A stretch of DNA of 6,412 bases from the NCBI GenBank assembly GCA_026391755.1, contig JAPLDN010000222.1:1-6412 (forward strand). The letters are read 5' to 3'. Both the position numbers and the translations under genes were made by a program. Of this stretch, positions 1 to 6,412 are shown piece after piece. Each line of letters opens with the position of its first letter. Within the stretch, counting starts at the first letter, position 1. This stretch comes from Bacteroidota bacterium. GTDB taxonomy: Bacteria > Bacteroidota > Bacteroidia > Bacteroidales > FEN-979. The notes beneath the pieces were generated by a model. The model was given only the letters and a program-made list of their open reading frames with translations. It was not told the DNA's origin and made no database searches.

Positions 1-915
1 AGACTGCGGCAGTATAATCTGTATGACTGCGGAGGTGAGGTGACCACGGGCCAGGGGTTTAGTTTTAAATGCAAGGAAGAGGTAGTGCAGGCACTTCCTA
101 AGGTTTTTCGCTTCTATCCTGTATACTTTCGAAAGTGTGATGTAGTAATTGAACTTCTTATCGGTTTTATCCAGGTTGTGGGTTTTCTCGAAATTGATGA
201 AGTACAGGAGCTCGTGCTCACCGGCCGTGCCCCTGCGGACTATATCCTTCAGAAGTCTCCTGAACCTGGCATCCCGGATCTTGAGGCTGATTGAACTGGG
301 GACCATCCTGTAGCGCACAAGGGGCTGGCTGAAATTCCTGGCTTTTCCAAGCTTTGTAAGCTGGTAAAGGAAGATATAATCGTTAAAATAAAACTTCACC
401 ATTTCGTTGTACCCTCCGATCTTTAAAGCTGCTTCCTTACGGAAAAAAGTGGAGGAATGAACAAAACAATTTTCCTTTTCAAGGACTTTCCTGATGTCTT
501 CATCCGACTGAGGAAGGCTGGATGTAAATATGTAGTTGCCTTCCATATCCATCATCTCGGCTGTACTTCCGCATACTACATAACCGGGATTGTTCTCGAG
601 GAACTCAAACTGTAACCTTATGCGATCCTTAAGACAGATGTCATCTGCATCTATCCTGGCAATATATCGGCTCTTCGCGATGGCCAGGCCCTTGTTTGAT
701 GCAGCGGCAACACCTGCATTGGCCTGGTATACATAAACAATCCGGTTATTCCTGAAGGAAGCAATGATTTCTTTGGAACTATCGGTCGAGCCATCATCGA
801 TAATAATGAACTCGAAATTTTCAAACGTCTGGCTGATTACGCTTTCAATGGTTTCTTTCAAATACTTTTCACCATTGTAAACAGTCATTAATATACTGAC
901 TTCCGGTCCCTTCAT
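1..915 (-). CDS. Family 2 glycosyltransferase (GT-A fold), C-terminus cut by the window edge
   Basis: I translated the reverse complement and found an open frame of 305 codons from the ATG at 915 to base 1 with no stop, so the C-terminus lies outside the window. The N-terminus is a clear GT-A glycosyltransferase domain. It has VSILMTVYNGEKYL at residues 6-19, IDDGSTD at 39-45, QANAGVAAASNKG at 64-76, the metal-binding D-x-D in IDADD at 88-92, and FNDY at 177-180 where the catalytic acid usually lies. The family transfers a sugar from a nucleotide-sugar donor, typically in lipopolysaccharide, capsule or exopolysaccharide synthesis at the cytoplasmic face of the membrane. Donor and acceptor cannot be told from sequence. 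No membrane segment is evident in the visible part. The start overlaps the stop of the acyltransferase upstream (ATGA at 912-915), so it is probably the fourth gene of the dnaX operon and translated by coupling. Confidence 0.9.
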   Translation of the reverse strand, partial: MKGPEVSILMTVYNGEKYLKETIESVISQTFENFEFIIIDDGSTDSSKEIIASFRNNRIVYVYQANAGVAAASNKGLAIAKSRYIARIDADDICLKDRIRLQFEFLENNPGYVVCGSTAEMMDMEGNYIFTSSLPQSDEDIRKVLEKENCFVHSSTFFRKEAALKIGGYNEMVKFYFNDYIFLYQLTKLGKARNFSQPLVRYRMVPSSISLKIRDARFRRLLKDIVRRGTAGEHELLYFINFEKTHNLDKTDKKFNYYITLSKVYRIEAKNLRKCLHYLFLAFKTKPLARGHLTSAVIQIILPQS

Positions 916-1466
916 AATCCCGAAAGATTAAACCTTTCGGGGTGTTTCGCTTTCTTCCCCTTATAGAATTCCTGTATGACCTGGAGGTCTTTCTCAAAAT
1001 CCCCGCTTGGATTGATGATCGGTCCTATCCCTCCCGATTTGTTACTGTAATCAATAAATGAGCAGGCAATGGGGACATGTGCCTCCAGTGCTATCATGTA
1101 AAATCCTTTCTTCCATTGGGAGACTTTCTTACGGGTGCCCTCAGGGGTTATAACGACATAAAGCGATTCGCTGGTTTCGAATAATTCCTTAAGCTGTTCG
1201 ACCATGTTATTTTTCTTGCCCCTGGCGACCGGTATTCCACCCAGTTTCTTAATAAACCAGCCAAAAGCGCCCCTGAAAACTTCCTCTTTGATGAGGAAGC
1301 GGATATTCACATCGGCGACATGGAATGTCATCCAGCCTATTACAAAATCCCAATAGCTGGTATGGGGAGCCGATATGATCACAGCTTTTTTAATCTCCGG
1401 TGGTACCCGGCCATCGGTATTCCAGCCCATGGATCTTAATACGGATTTCGTGATCCAATGGCTCAT
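912..1466 (-). CDS. PlsC-like lysophospholipid/1-acylglycerol-phosphate acyltransferase family protein
   Basis: This is a 184-residue protein with the motifs of the PlsC/LPLAT acyltransferase superfamily. The catalytic H-x4-D is H35 to D40 in PHTSYWDF. A GGIPVARGK stretch at residues 76-84 matches the second block, and PEGTR at 108-112 matches the substrate-binding EGTR block. Family members move an acyl chain from acyl-ACP or acyl-CoA onto a lysophosphatidate or related acceptor at the inner membrane. The protein is shorter than classical PlsC (about 240 residues) and has no obvious N-terminal membrane helix. It resembles the compact PlsC-like proteins of Bacteroidota, so the true acceptor may differ from lysophosphatidate. 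The start ATG at 1466 overlaps the stop of the sugar kinase gene, and its own stop overlaps the start of the glycosyltransferase. No convincing ribosome binding site precedes it, which fits coupled translation. Confidence 0.88.
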   Translation of the reverse strand: MSHWITKSVLRSMGWNTDGRVPPEIKKAVIISAPHTSYWDFVIGWMTFHVADVNIRFLIKEEVFRGAFGWFIKKLGGIPVARGKKNNMVEQLKELFETSESLYVVITPEGTRKKVSQWKKGFYMIALEAHVPIACSFIDYSNKSGGIGPIINPSGDFEKDLQVIQEFYKGKKAKHPERFNLSGL

Positions 1467-2392
1467 GACTTCAAACTTTTACTGAACCCGGTCGAAATGT
1501 AGTTTTCCAAACTTTTACAGACCTCGGCGGCAAAGGAGATGCCTGAGTCAATGATCTTCGCGGGAGTGCCGGTGGCTTCTATTTCTGCTGCGGCATTTCC
1601 AAGACCTCCGGTCGCCAGGGCATAGATAATCCCTGCATTGAACGAATCTCCGGCGCCTACAGTGCTTAACATCGGTTTCACGGGAGGTATGTTTACCAGG
1701 AACTTTTTATCGCCAAACCAGGCGATCACACTTTTACTGTTCCTTGTAATGATGAGGTTATTACAGCCACAAGCCCTGATCTTCGTTCTAACCTCATCGG
1801 CCTTCTTCAGATTAAAAATTGTAAGAAAGTCTTCATCGGAACCCCTTACAATATCGGCAAGAGATATATTTTTTATGATCCATGGCCTGGCTTGTTCCAG
1901 TTTATCAAGGTGGGATTTCCTGAAGTTGGGATCATAGACAACAAGGGCTCCACTGGTTTTTGCCTTACCTATCCATTGTGTTATTTTACCGTGAATGCCG
2001 GGTGTGATGGCATAAATTGAGCCAAACAGGATAATATCTCCTTTGTTCACCTTGGGCAGGGGATCTTTCATCCTGATTTTGGGATAAGATGTATAAAAAG
2101 AATAGGACGCATTGCTCCTTCTGTCAAGGAAAGCCAGGGCAAGGGCCGTTTTCCCTTCGGTATATCTTCTGATATACCGGGTTCCAACTTTATTTTCCTG
2201 AAGGAAGGATTCAATGATCCCTCCTGTTTGGTCGCAACCGTATTCGCTGATGAACTCCACTCTAAGCCCGGCCCTGCCGAGGGATACGGCAGAGTTCAGC
2301 ATGGAACCTCCCGGGATGGCAGACACCGGTTTGCCATCCCTGAAAATAATGTCGAGTACCGTTTCTCCTATAGCGTAAATTACACGGTTCAT
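1463..2392 (-). CDS. PfkB-family carbohydrate kinase (fructokinase-like)
   Basis: This 309-residue protein has the usual length and layout of the PfkB/ribokinase family, cytoplasmic enzymes that phosphorylate a sugar with ATP. The N-terminal substrate-binding signature is GGSMLNSAVSLGRAG at residues 28-42. YDPNFRKSH in the middle matches the conserved DxNxR block. The second PfkB signature is STVGAGDSFNAG, with the GAGD anion hole at 246-249 and D249 as the expected catalytic base. Bacteroidota members of this type are generally labelled fructokinase, but the sugar cannot be fixed from sequence alone. The ATG at 2392 lies one base after the dnaX stop, giving TGA-A-ATG. The stop overlaps the start of the acyltransferase gene. 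A perfect 9-bp hairpin lies within codons 18-27. The N-terminus begins directly with the family's first beta strand, which supports this start. Confidence 0.93.
   Translation of the reverse strand: MNRVIYAIGETVLDIIFRDGKPVSAIPGGSMLNSAVSLGRAGLRVEFISEYGCDQTGGIIESFLQENKVGTRYIRRYTEGKTALALAFLDRRSNASYSFYTSYPKIRMKDPLPKVNKGDIILFGSIYAITPGIHGKITQWIGKAKTSGALVVYDPNFRKSHLDKLEQARPWIIKNISLADIVRGSDEDFLTIFNLKKADEVRTKIRACGCNNLIITRNSKSVIAWFGDKKFLVNIPPVKPMLSTVGAGDSFNAGIIYALATGGLGNAAAEIEATGTPAKIIDSGISFAAEVCKSLENYISTGFSKSLKS
2313..2340 (-). repeat. Perfect 9-bp inverted repeat inside the 5' end of the sugar kinase gene
   Basis: GGGATGGCA at 2313-2321 is answered exactly by TGCCATCCC at 2332-2340, leaving a 10-base loop. 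In the minus-strand transcript this can fold into a hairpin about 50-80 bases after the kinase start codon. It lies in frame within the coding sequence (around RDGKPVSAIPG), so it may be a by-product of the codons used. No U-run follows the stem, so it is not a typical terminator. Confidence 0.55.
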
Positions 2393-2393
2393 T

Positions 2394-4151
2394 TCAATAC
2401 TCTATTTCAAGATCAAGTTCTTCTTTAAGCTTCTGCAAAGCAGGATTTTTTGCAGCCATTTTATCAAATTTTTCTTTGTCGGTATAAGGCTTTAATTCCC
2501 TGCTGTTCTCTTCAACTTTTGCAGTAAGGCTCAGCTGGTAATTGTCAAGCCTCGAGCGCAAAAACCCAAGCATTTCCCCTTTCTTCCGGAAGAGGTCGGT
2601 CTCAAGCAGCTTATTCTCAAGTGTGATCTCAATGTTAAAATTGTCTTTAAGAATTGGAATGTATCCTGCCAGGCTGTTGTAAAGATGGGGCATCTCGCTT
2701 TTCAGACCTGTCACATATTCTTTCCAGGCAGCATTCAGGTCTTCCTGCGTAAACGGGGTTGCCTTACTATATGCAGCAGGGTCTTCCAATACTTCAGCCT
2801 TACTGTCCTTTGGTTTAACTGCCTGTTTGATGGAAATTGTTCCTGAAACAGTTTCTTTAAGATCCCTGAGTTTAACAGTGGCCTGGACCGCAGCTGCTGC
2901 CGGGCGAGGTTTCTCGACCACAGTGGTTTGATTTTCCCTGGCAGGCACAACGTAAGGAGCAGGTGTTGCCGGGGGCGGCTGACTTGCAGGAGGCTGGGGA
3001 GTTATGACAGTCTGGGGCGCAGCCTGGACTCCCCGTTGTTTCGGGACAGCAGGTACTTTATTTGAAGCAGAGCACATCTGCATCAGTGCCAGCTCGAGAT
3101 GGATGCGTTTGTTGTTGCTGATTTTATAAGCCAGGTCACAACGGTTCCCTATGTCGAGAAGGGTCAAAAGATGAGAAGCCTGGAAACGAGCTGCCTGTTC
3201 TGCATAACGGTTCCTGATTGAAGGGGCGGTTTCCATCAGCCTCAGGGTCGAAGGATCCTTGCAAACGAGGAGGTTCCTGAGATGCTCGCCGAACCCGGTA
3301 AGGAAATGTTGCCCGTCAAATCCTTTCCCGATGATATTGTCAATGGTAAGCAAGGTCCCGGCAATATCGGCATTCAGAATCTGATCACTGATGCGGAAGT
3401 AGTATTCGTAGTCAAGTACATTAAGGTTTTCAATGACAGTAGAATATTTCAGGTCATTACCGGCGAAACTCACAAGCTGGTCGAAAATCGAAAGGGCGTC
3501 GCGCATGGCCCCGTCGGCTTTCTGGGCTATGATATGAAGCGCATTTTCATCAATACTTATGTTTTCCTTGCCGGCCACGAACATCAGGTGTCCGACCATG
3601 TCATCCGCAGTGATCCTTCTGAAATCAAATATCTGGCAACGCGACAGGATGGTGGGAATTATTTTATGTTTCTCGGTTGTGGCAAGTATAAATTTCGCGT
3701 AGGGGGGAGGCTCCTCCAGGGTTTTGAGGAAGGCGTTAAACGCAGAGGGAGAGAGCATATGGACTTCGTCTATTATATAGACTTTGTATTTCCCCATCTG
3801 GGGTGGTATCCTTACCTGGTCGACAAGGGTGCGGATATCATCTACCGAATTATTTGAAGCTCCGTCAAGCTCATAAATATTGAAAGATGAATTCTCGTTA
3901 AACGATGTGCATGACTGGCATTGGTCGCAGGCTTCGCCTGAAGGCGAAAGATGCTCGCAGTTGATAGTTTTAGCCAGGATACGGGCACAGGTTGTTTTGC
4001 CAACCCCTCTTGGCCCGCAAAATAAAAAAGCCTGTGCAAGCTGATTGTGGCGGATCGCATTTTTCAGAGTATTTGTTATAGTGGCCTGGCCAACAACGGT
4101 ATCGAAAGTCTGTGGCCGGTATTTTCTTGCCGAAACGATGAAATTATCCAT
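2394..4151 (-). CDS. dnaX: DNA polymerase III subunit gamma/tau (clamp-loader ATPase)
   Basis: This 585-residue protein is the motor subunit of the replicative clamp loader, which opens the beta sliding clamp and places it on primed DNA. The AAA+ core fills residues 1 to about 240. It has Walker A GPRGVGKT at 46-53, a zinc-binding set C65, C75, C78 and C81, Walker B YIIDEVHM at 125-132, the SRC motif at 170-172, and sensor 2 GAMRDALS at 214-221. The collar domain follows to about 360. Next comes a Pro/Ala-rich linker (about 365-465) and then a C-terminal domain (about 466-585) typical in position of tau's polymerase-contact region but divergent in sequence. The linker shows no E. coli-type A_AAA_AAG slippage site, so a short gamma form is not predicted. 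A GAAGGA element sits three bases before the ATG. It heads a tightly packed four-gene string. Confidence 0.98.
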   Translation of the reverse strand: MDNFIVSARKYRPQTFDTVVGQATITNTLKNAIRHNQLAQAFLFCGPRGVGKTTCARILAKTINCEHLSPSGEACDQCQSCTSFNENSSFNIYELDGASNNSVDDIRTLVDQVRIPPQMGKYKVYIIDEVHMLSPSAFNAFLKTLEEPPPYAKFILATTEKHKIIPTILSRCQIFDFRRITADDMVGHLMFVAGKENISIDENALHIIAQKADGAMRDALSIFDQLVSFAGNDLKYSTVIENLNVLDYEYYFRISDQILNADIAGTLLTIDNIIGKGFDGQHFLTGFGEHLRNLLVCKDPSTLRLMETAPSIRNRYAEQAARFQASHLLTLLDIGNRCDLAYKISNNKRIHLELALMQMCSASNKVPAVPKQRGVQAAPQTVITPQPPASQPPPATPAPYVVPARENQTTVVEKPRPAAAAVQATVKLRDLKETVSGTISIKQAVKPKDSKAEVLEDPAAYSKATPFTQEDLNAAWKEYVTGLKSEMPHLYNSLAGYIPILKDNFNIEITLENKLLETDLFRKKGEMLGFLRSRLDNYQLSLTAKVEENSRELKPYTDKEKFDKMAAKNPALQKLKEELDLEIEY

Positions 4152-4240
4152 TTTTCCTTCAGTTCTGTTCCAAATTTCTGAATCAAAAGTACGAAAGTTT
4201 TCGTTTTTTCTTTAATTTGGCAACATCAAAAGCCTGAACG
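4152..4240. promoter_or_regulatory. Divergent intergenic region between dnaX and the deacetylase-like gene
   Basis: This 89-bp AT-rich spacer separates two genes pointing away from each other, so it should hold promoters for both blocks. A dnaX -7 element is readable on the minus strand and is listed separately. On the plus strand TTAATTTG at 4212-4219 is only a near match to the Bacteroidota TAnnTTTG box, and no convincing -33 partner is placed correctly. The deacetylase-like gene has no Shine-Dalgarno sequence before its ATG at 4241. Confidence 0.55.
4184..4191 (-). promoter_or_regulatory. Candidate Bacteroidota -7 promoter element for dnaX
   Basis: The minus strand reads TACTTTTG here, an exact match to the Bacteroidota primary-sigma -7 consensus TAnnTTTG. 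It sits 32 bases before the dnaX ATG, leaving a leader of roughly 25 bases. I do not see the matching TTTG -33 box at the usual 19-base spacing, where the sequence reads TAAA. The call therefore rests on one half of the promoter. Confidence 0.4.
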
Positions 4241-5548
4241 ATGATCCTGATCTATACACAATCTGTTCCCAACCGCTTGCGGTATATCAGCAAACTGATA
4301 TTCGGCGAATTGCTGGGAACCGAATGTGCCTTTACAAACTTCCAGGATGATTTTTTATCATTTGAAGGGCCGAAACTGGTTTATGCGCCTGAACCCTTGG
4401 GCAAGGAACTCTTCATCGCGTCAAAAAGCCTGTTATTTGAGGAAACCGTATTCCCTGTCGATCCCCTTTTAGCTGAAGACGAGGGTCTCACTGTGATCTT
4501 CCCGACCGGCCATAAGCAATCTTCCTTGTCCTTCGATCCCTTTGCCGCCTGCTTTTACATGGTCACCAGATACGAGGAGTATGAAAAGCAAAAGCATGAC
4601 AAGTACGGCAGGTTTCCGGCTCATGCTTCTATCGCCATGAAAGGGAAGTTTCTGGAGATGCCTGTTGTTCATTTCTGGGCCGACAGGCTTGCCGAGGTTA
4701 TTACCAAGCGTTTCCCGGGAGTACAAATAAAAAGGCCGGAGTACTCGTTTATCCCAACCATCGATATTGACCATGCATACGCATTCAGATGCCGGGGTTT
4801 GTCAAGGACAGCAGGTGGAATTGCAAGGTCTCTCCTGAAATTTGATTTTTACGATGTCCTGCTGAGGTTTAAAGTGCTTGCCGGGGCGAAATCAGACCCG
4901 TATGATACCTACGAATACATGCATAAAGTACATTCACGCTACGGCCTGAGCCCGTATTATTTTATGCTGTTTGCCGATTACGGAGGGGATGACAATAATG
5001 TTCCCTTAACGCACAAGGCGCTTCATAAGCTTATACTTAATCTTGACCAGGATAAAAAAGTCGGGATACACCCTTCGCTCTCATCCAATAAACATCTGAG
5101 GAAGCTCGACAAGGAATATTCAGGGCTCAGCCAGGTTCTGGAGCATGATATCACTTTCAGCCGCCAGCACTTTATGAAAATATCCTTTCCCAGGACCTAC
5201 CGTAACCTTATCAGTGTGGGGATCACCGACGATTTCTCTATGGGATATGCATCACATCCGGGCTTCAGAAGCGGCATCGCCAGGCCGTACTATTTCTTTG
5301 ACCTTACCAAGAATGAAACCCTTCCCTTAAAAATTCATCCTGTCACTCTGATGGATGTAACAATGAAAGATTACTTACGTCTAACGCCAGAACAAAGTAT
5401 TGAAACCATCCATCATATGATCTCTATGGTAAGATCTGCAGGTGGTGAGTTTATAAGCCTTTGCCATAATGAGACATTCTCTGAGTATGGCCGGTGGCTG
5501 GGTTGGCGTAATATTTACGAAGAACTGCTGAGGTTTGCAGTACAATAG
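4241..5548 (+). CDS. Divergent polysaccharide deacetylase-like (NodB/CE4-fold) protein
   Basis: This 435-residue protein resembles a Bacteroidota family annotated as polysaccharide deacetylase family protein. An N-terminal domain of about 170 residues, which I do not recognise from well-known enzymes, precedes the deacetylase-like part. That part has PTIDIDHAY at 172-180 (D175, D177, H178) in place of the usual TFDDG metal motif, GIHPS at 275-279 with H277 in the expected H-x-S position, GITDDFSMGY at 327-336, and a late ISLCHNE segment with H409. CE4 enzymes use an Asp and two His to hold a metal and remove acetyl groups from chitin-like, peptidoglycan or other amino-sugar polymers. The altered first motif makes activity less certain, and no signal peptide is seen, so a cytoplasmic role is possible. 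The ATG at 4241 is the first start in frame after the divergent promoter region. The broken acetyltransferase gene starts four bases downstream, presumably on the same transcript. Confidence 0.82.
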   Translation: MILIYTQSVPNRLRYISKLIFGELLGTECAFTNFQDDFLSFEGPKLVYAPEPLGKELFIASKSLLFEETVFPVDPLLAEDEGLTVIFPTGHKQSSLSFDPFAACFYMVTRYEEYEKQKHDKYGRFPAHASIAMKGKFLEMPVVHFWADRLAEVITKRFPGVQIKRPEYSFIPTIDIDHAYAFRCRGLSRTAGGIARSLLKFDFYDVLLRFKVLAGAKSDPYDTYEYMHKVHSRYGLSPYYFMLFADYGGDDNNVPLTHKALHKLILNLDQDKKVGIHPSLSSNKHLRKLDKEYSGLSQVLEHDITFSRQHFMKISFPRTYRNLISVGITDDFSMGYASHPGFRSGIARPYYFFDLTKNETLPLKIHPVTLMDVTMKDYLRLTPEQSIETIHHMISMVRSAGGEFISLCHNETFSEYGRWLGWRNIYEELLRFAVQ

Positions 5549-5552
5549 GGTA

Positions 5553-5876
5553 ATGATAAGCTATTTAAAGCACAATGAAATTGACAGGGCCAGGTGGGAT
5601 GGATGCATAAGCCGGTCCCTGAACCGGAGGGTTTATGCTTTTTCGTGGTACCTTGATATCGTTGCCCCGGCTTGGGAAGCCCTGGTTTCGGATGATTATT
5701 TATCTGTTTTTCCGCTGACCCCGGGACGAAAAGCAGGAGTATGCTACCTGTTTCAACCGTTTTTCACCCAACAGCTTGGTTTATTTTCCTCAAACCCTAT
5801 CGGTGAGGAAAATGCAGAAAAGTTTATGAGCTCTATCCCCATGAACTGGGCCTGGGAGGATCATATGAGGAAATAG
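5553..5876 (+). CDS. N-terminal fragment of the acetyltransferase-like protein
   Basis: This frame gives 107 residues and begins MISYLKHNEIDRARWDGCI. It continues through VYAFSWYLDIV (28-37), WEALVSDDYLSVFPL (41-55) and YLFQPFFTQQLGLFS (65-79), a pattern I recognise from a Bacteroidota GNAT-like family in which this forms the first half-domain. After residue 95 (SSIP) the sequence MNWAWEDHMRK looks unrelated and ends in TAG, as expected after a frame break. The ATG at 5553 is preferred over an in-frame TTG at 5535, because the TTG lies inside the upstream gene and the family begins at the methionine. A weak AGGG precedes it. Alone, this fragment lacks the acetyl-donor-binding half and should not be an active enzyme. 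Confidence 0.7.
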   Translation: MISYLKHNEIDRARWDGCISRSLNRRVYAFSWYLDIVAPAWEALVSDDYLSVFPLTPGRKAGVCYLFQPFFTQQLGLFSSNPIGEENAEKFMSSIPMNWAWEDHMRK

Positions 5877-6412
5877 TTGCAGGTTTTTCACAGAATACCC
5901 GGAGGAATATCAGGAAAGCAATTGATTCGGGCGTTAATACCGGGAGAAACCTCCGCCCGGAAGAGCTGGTAAAGTTATTCCGTGAGAATTTCGGGAATAA
6001 GGAGGGGAAGCTGAACGATTTCCATTATGAAAGAATGGAGAAGCTGATGGCAACCGCGGTGGAAAAAGGAATCGGGCATGTTAGGGGTGCCTTCGACGAA
6101 GAAGGGCTATTGTCCTCTGCAGCTTTTTTCCTGAACGATGGCCCCAGGGTTTACTTCCTTTTTGCCGCCTCATCTCCCCCGGCAAGGGAGAACGGTGCTA
6201 TGTTCCTGCTTATAGAACAATTCATAAGGGAGAATGCAGGAACAAATATTATCCTTGACTTTGAGGGAGGCGATGATACGAATCTTGGCAGGTTCTATAA
6301 AAGTTTTGGAGCGGAGGAGATAGTATATTACAGGGTCCTCAGGAACCGCCTGCCGGGATTGATGAAGGCAGGATTAAAGCTGGGCAGAATGATAAGGGAG
6401 AGAGTAAAATAG
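5807..6412 (+). CDS. C-terminal GNAT-fold fragment of the acetyltransferase-like protein
   Basis: This frame is open from 5807, just after a TGA at 5804-5806, to the TAG that closes the window. Family-like sequence starts at about 5843 with GGSYEEIVAGFSQNTRRN, whose basic NTRRNIRKA helix is typical of FemAB/GNAT-like proteins. It continues through VRGAFDEEGLLSSAAFFL, YFLFAASSPPARENGAMFLL and ILDFEGGDDTNLGRFYKSFG. This last block matches the DFEGS...RFYKxFGA end of the GNAT fold seen in the Acetyltransf_6/FemAB group. The first ATG in frame is at 6035 (125 residues) and lies after the NTRRN helix. There is no upstream GTG or TTG in the open stretch, so independent translation would give a truncated domain. 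I therefore read it as the displaced second half of the gene starting at 5553. Confidence 0.68.
   Translation, partial: GKCRKVYELYPHELGLGGSYEEIVAGFSQNTRRNIRKAIDSGVNTGRNLRPEELVKLFRENFGNKEGKLNDFHYERMEKLMATAVEKGIGHVRGAFDEEGLLSSAAFFLNDGPRVYFLFAASSPPARENGAMFLLIEQFIRENAGTNIILDFEGGDDTNLGRFYKSFGAEEIVYYRVLRNRLPGLMKAGLKLGRMIRERVK

Larger units (their letters stand above)
5553..6412 (+). pseudogene. Frame-disrupted GNAT/FemAB-like acyltransferase gene
   Basis: Two adjacent reading frames encode the two halves of one acyltransferase-like protein. The first frame covers 5553-5876. The second frame is open from 5807 to the stop at 6410-6412. Joining them needs a -1 or +2 shift somewhere in 5807-5873, and the natural crossing is near 5837-5843, where the second frame begins to read ELGLGGSYEEI. 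No canonical X_XXY_YYZ slippery heptamer is present in the overlap in the right phase. A direct join gives only about 285 residues. From memory of this Bacteroidota family (about 310-330 residues), a strand-and-loop segment of some 40 residues is missing right at the junction. A frame-changing internal deletion explains both facts, either real or an assembly artefact. The intact protein would transfer an acyl or aminoacyl group, substrate unknown. Confidence 0.72.

Noticed and set aside
40..294. An 84-codon plus-strand open frame near the left edge
   Set aside because: It is antisense to the open glycosyltransferase frame that runs from 915 to the window edge, and its translation resembles no protein I know.
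2446..2452. A_AAA_AAT heptamer in dnaX (codons for residues 567-569), a possible -1 slippery site
   Set aside because: It is about 17 codons from the natural stop. Slippage would only swap a few terminal residues before a TAA and could not make a gamma-like product, so it is likely chance.
3282..3857. A 191-codon plus-strand open frame opposite dnaX
   Set aside because: It lies entirely antisense to the conserved AAA+ and collar region of dnaX and its translation shows no recognisable domain. It is a shadow of a well-supported gene.
3933..3948. Six-base inverted repeat TTCGCC/GGCGAA with a four-base loop inside dnaX
   Set aside because: The stem is short, lies within codons between the zinc-binding cysteines, and has no U-run. 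Such a repeat is expected by chance at this length.
5535..5552. TTG start at 5535 for the acetyltransferase-like gene
   Set aside because: It would add six residues encoded inside the end of the deacetylase gene. The ATG at 5553 fits the family's N-terminus.
5940..5960. CCGGG...CCCGG inverted repeat in the acetyltransferase C-terminal fragment
   Set aside because: There are only five base pairs across an 11-base loop within coding sequence, which is not distinguishable from chance.

Overview
The window looks like a piece of a Bacteroidota chromosome, probably Bacteroidales or a relative. The evidence is the protein families present (a DnaX with a long Pro/Ala linker and a divergent tail, a Bacteroidota-type deacetylase-like protein, and an acetyltransferase-like protein beginning MISYLKHNEID). 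Most starts have weak or no Shine-Dalgarno sequence, and the dnaX upstream region carries a Bacteroidota-style TAnnTTTG -7 element. The taxonomic call is inference; there is no rRNA in the window.

The genes form two divergent blocks that face away from an 89-bp spacer at 4152-4240. The minus-strand block reads dnaX (DNA polymerase III tau/gamma), then a PfkB-family sugar kinase, then a short PlsC-like acyltransferase, then a family 2 glycosyltransferase that runs off the left edge. Its junctions are extremely tight: a one-base gap followed by two ATGA overlaps. This suggests one transcript with coupled translation. The last two genes fit envelope lipid or glycan synthesis. The first two are housekeeping-like and have no obvious pathway link to them.

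The plus-strand block reads a divergent polysaccharide deacetylase-like protein, then four bases later a GNAT/FemAB-like acyltransferase that is broken. Its N-terminal part stops at 5876. The rest of the fold continues in a different frame from about 5840 to the last base of the window. The junction also seems to lack an internal segment, so it looks like a pseudogene or an assembly deletion rather than a simple one-base error.

There is no gene-free stretch over 300 bases. I saw no tRNA, rRNA, CRISPR array, insertion sequence or integrase. The region is mostly ordinary chromosomal backbone. The points worth a second look are the broken acetyltransferase, a perfect hairpin early in the sugar kinase gene, and the coupled gene string behind dnaX.
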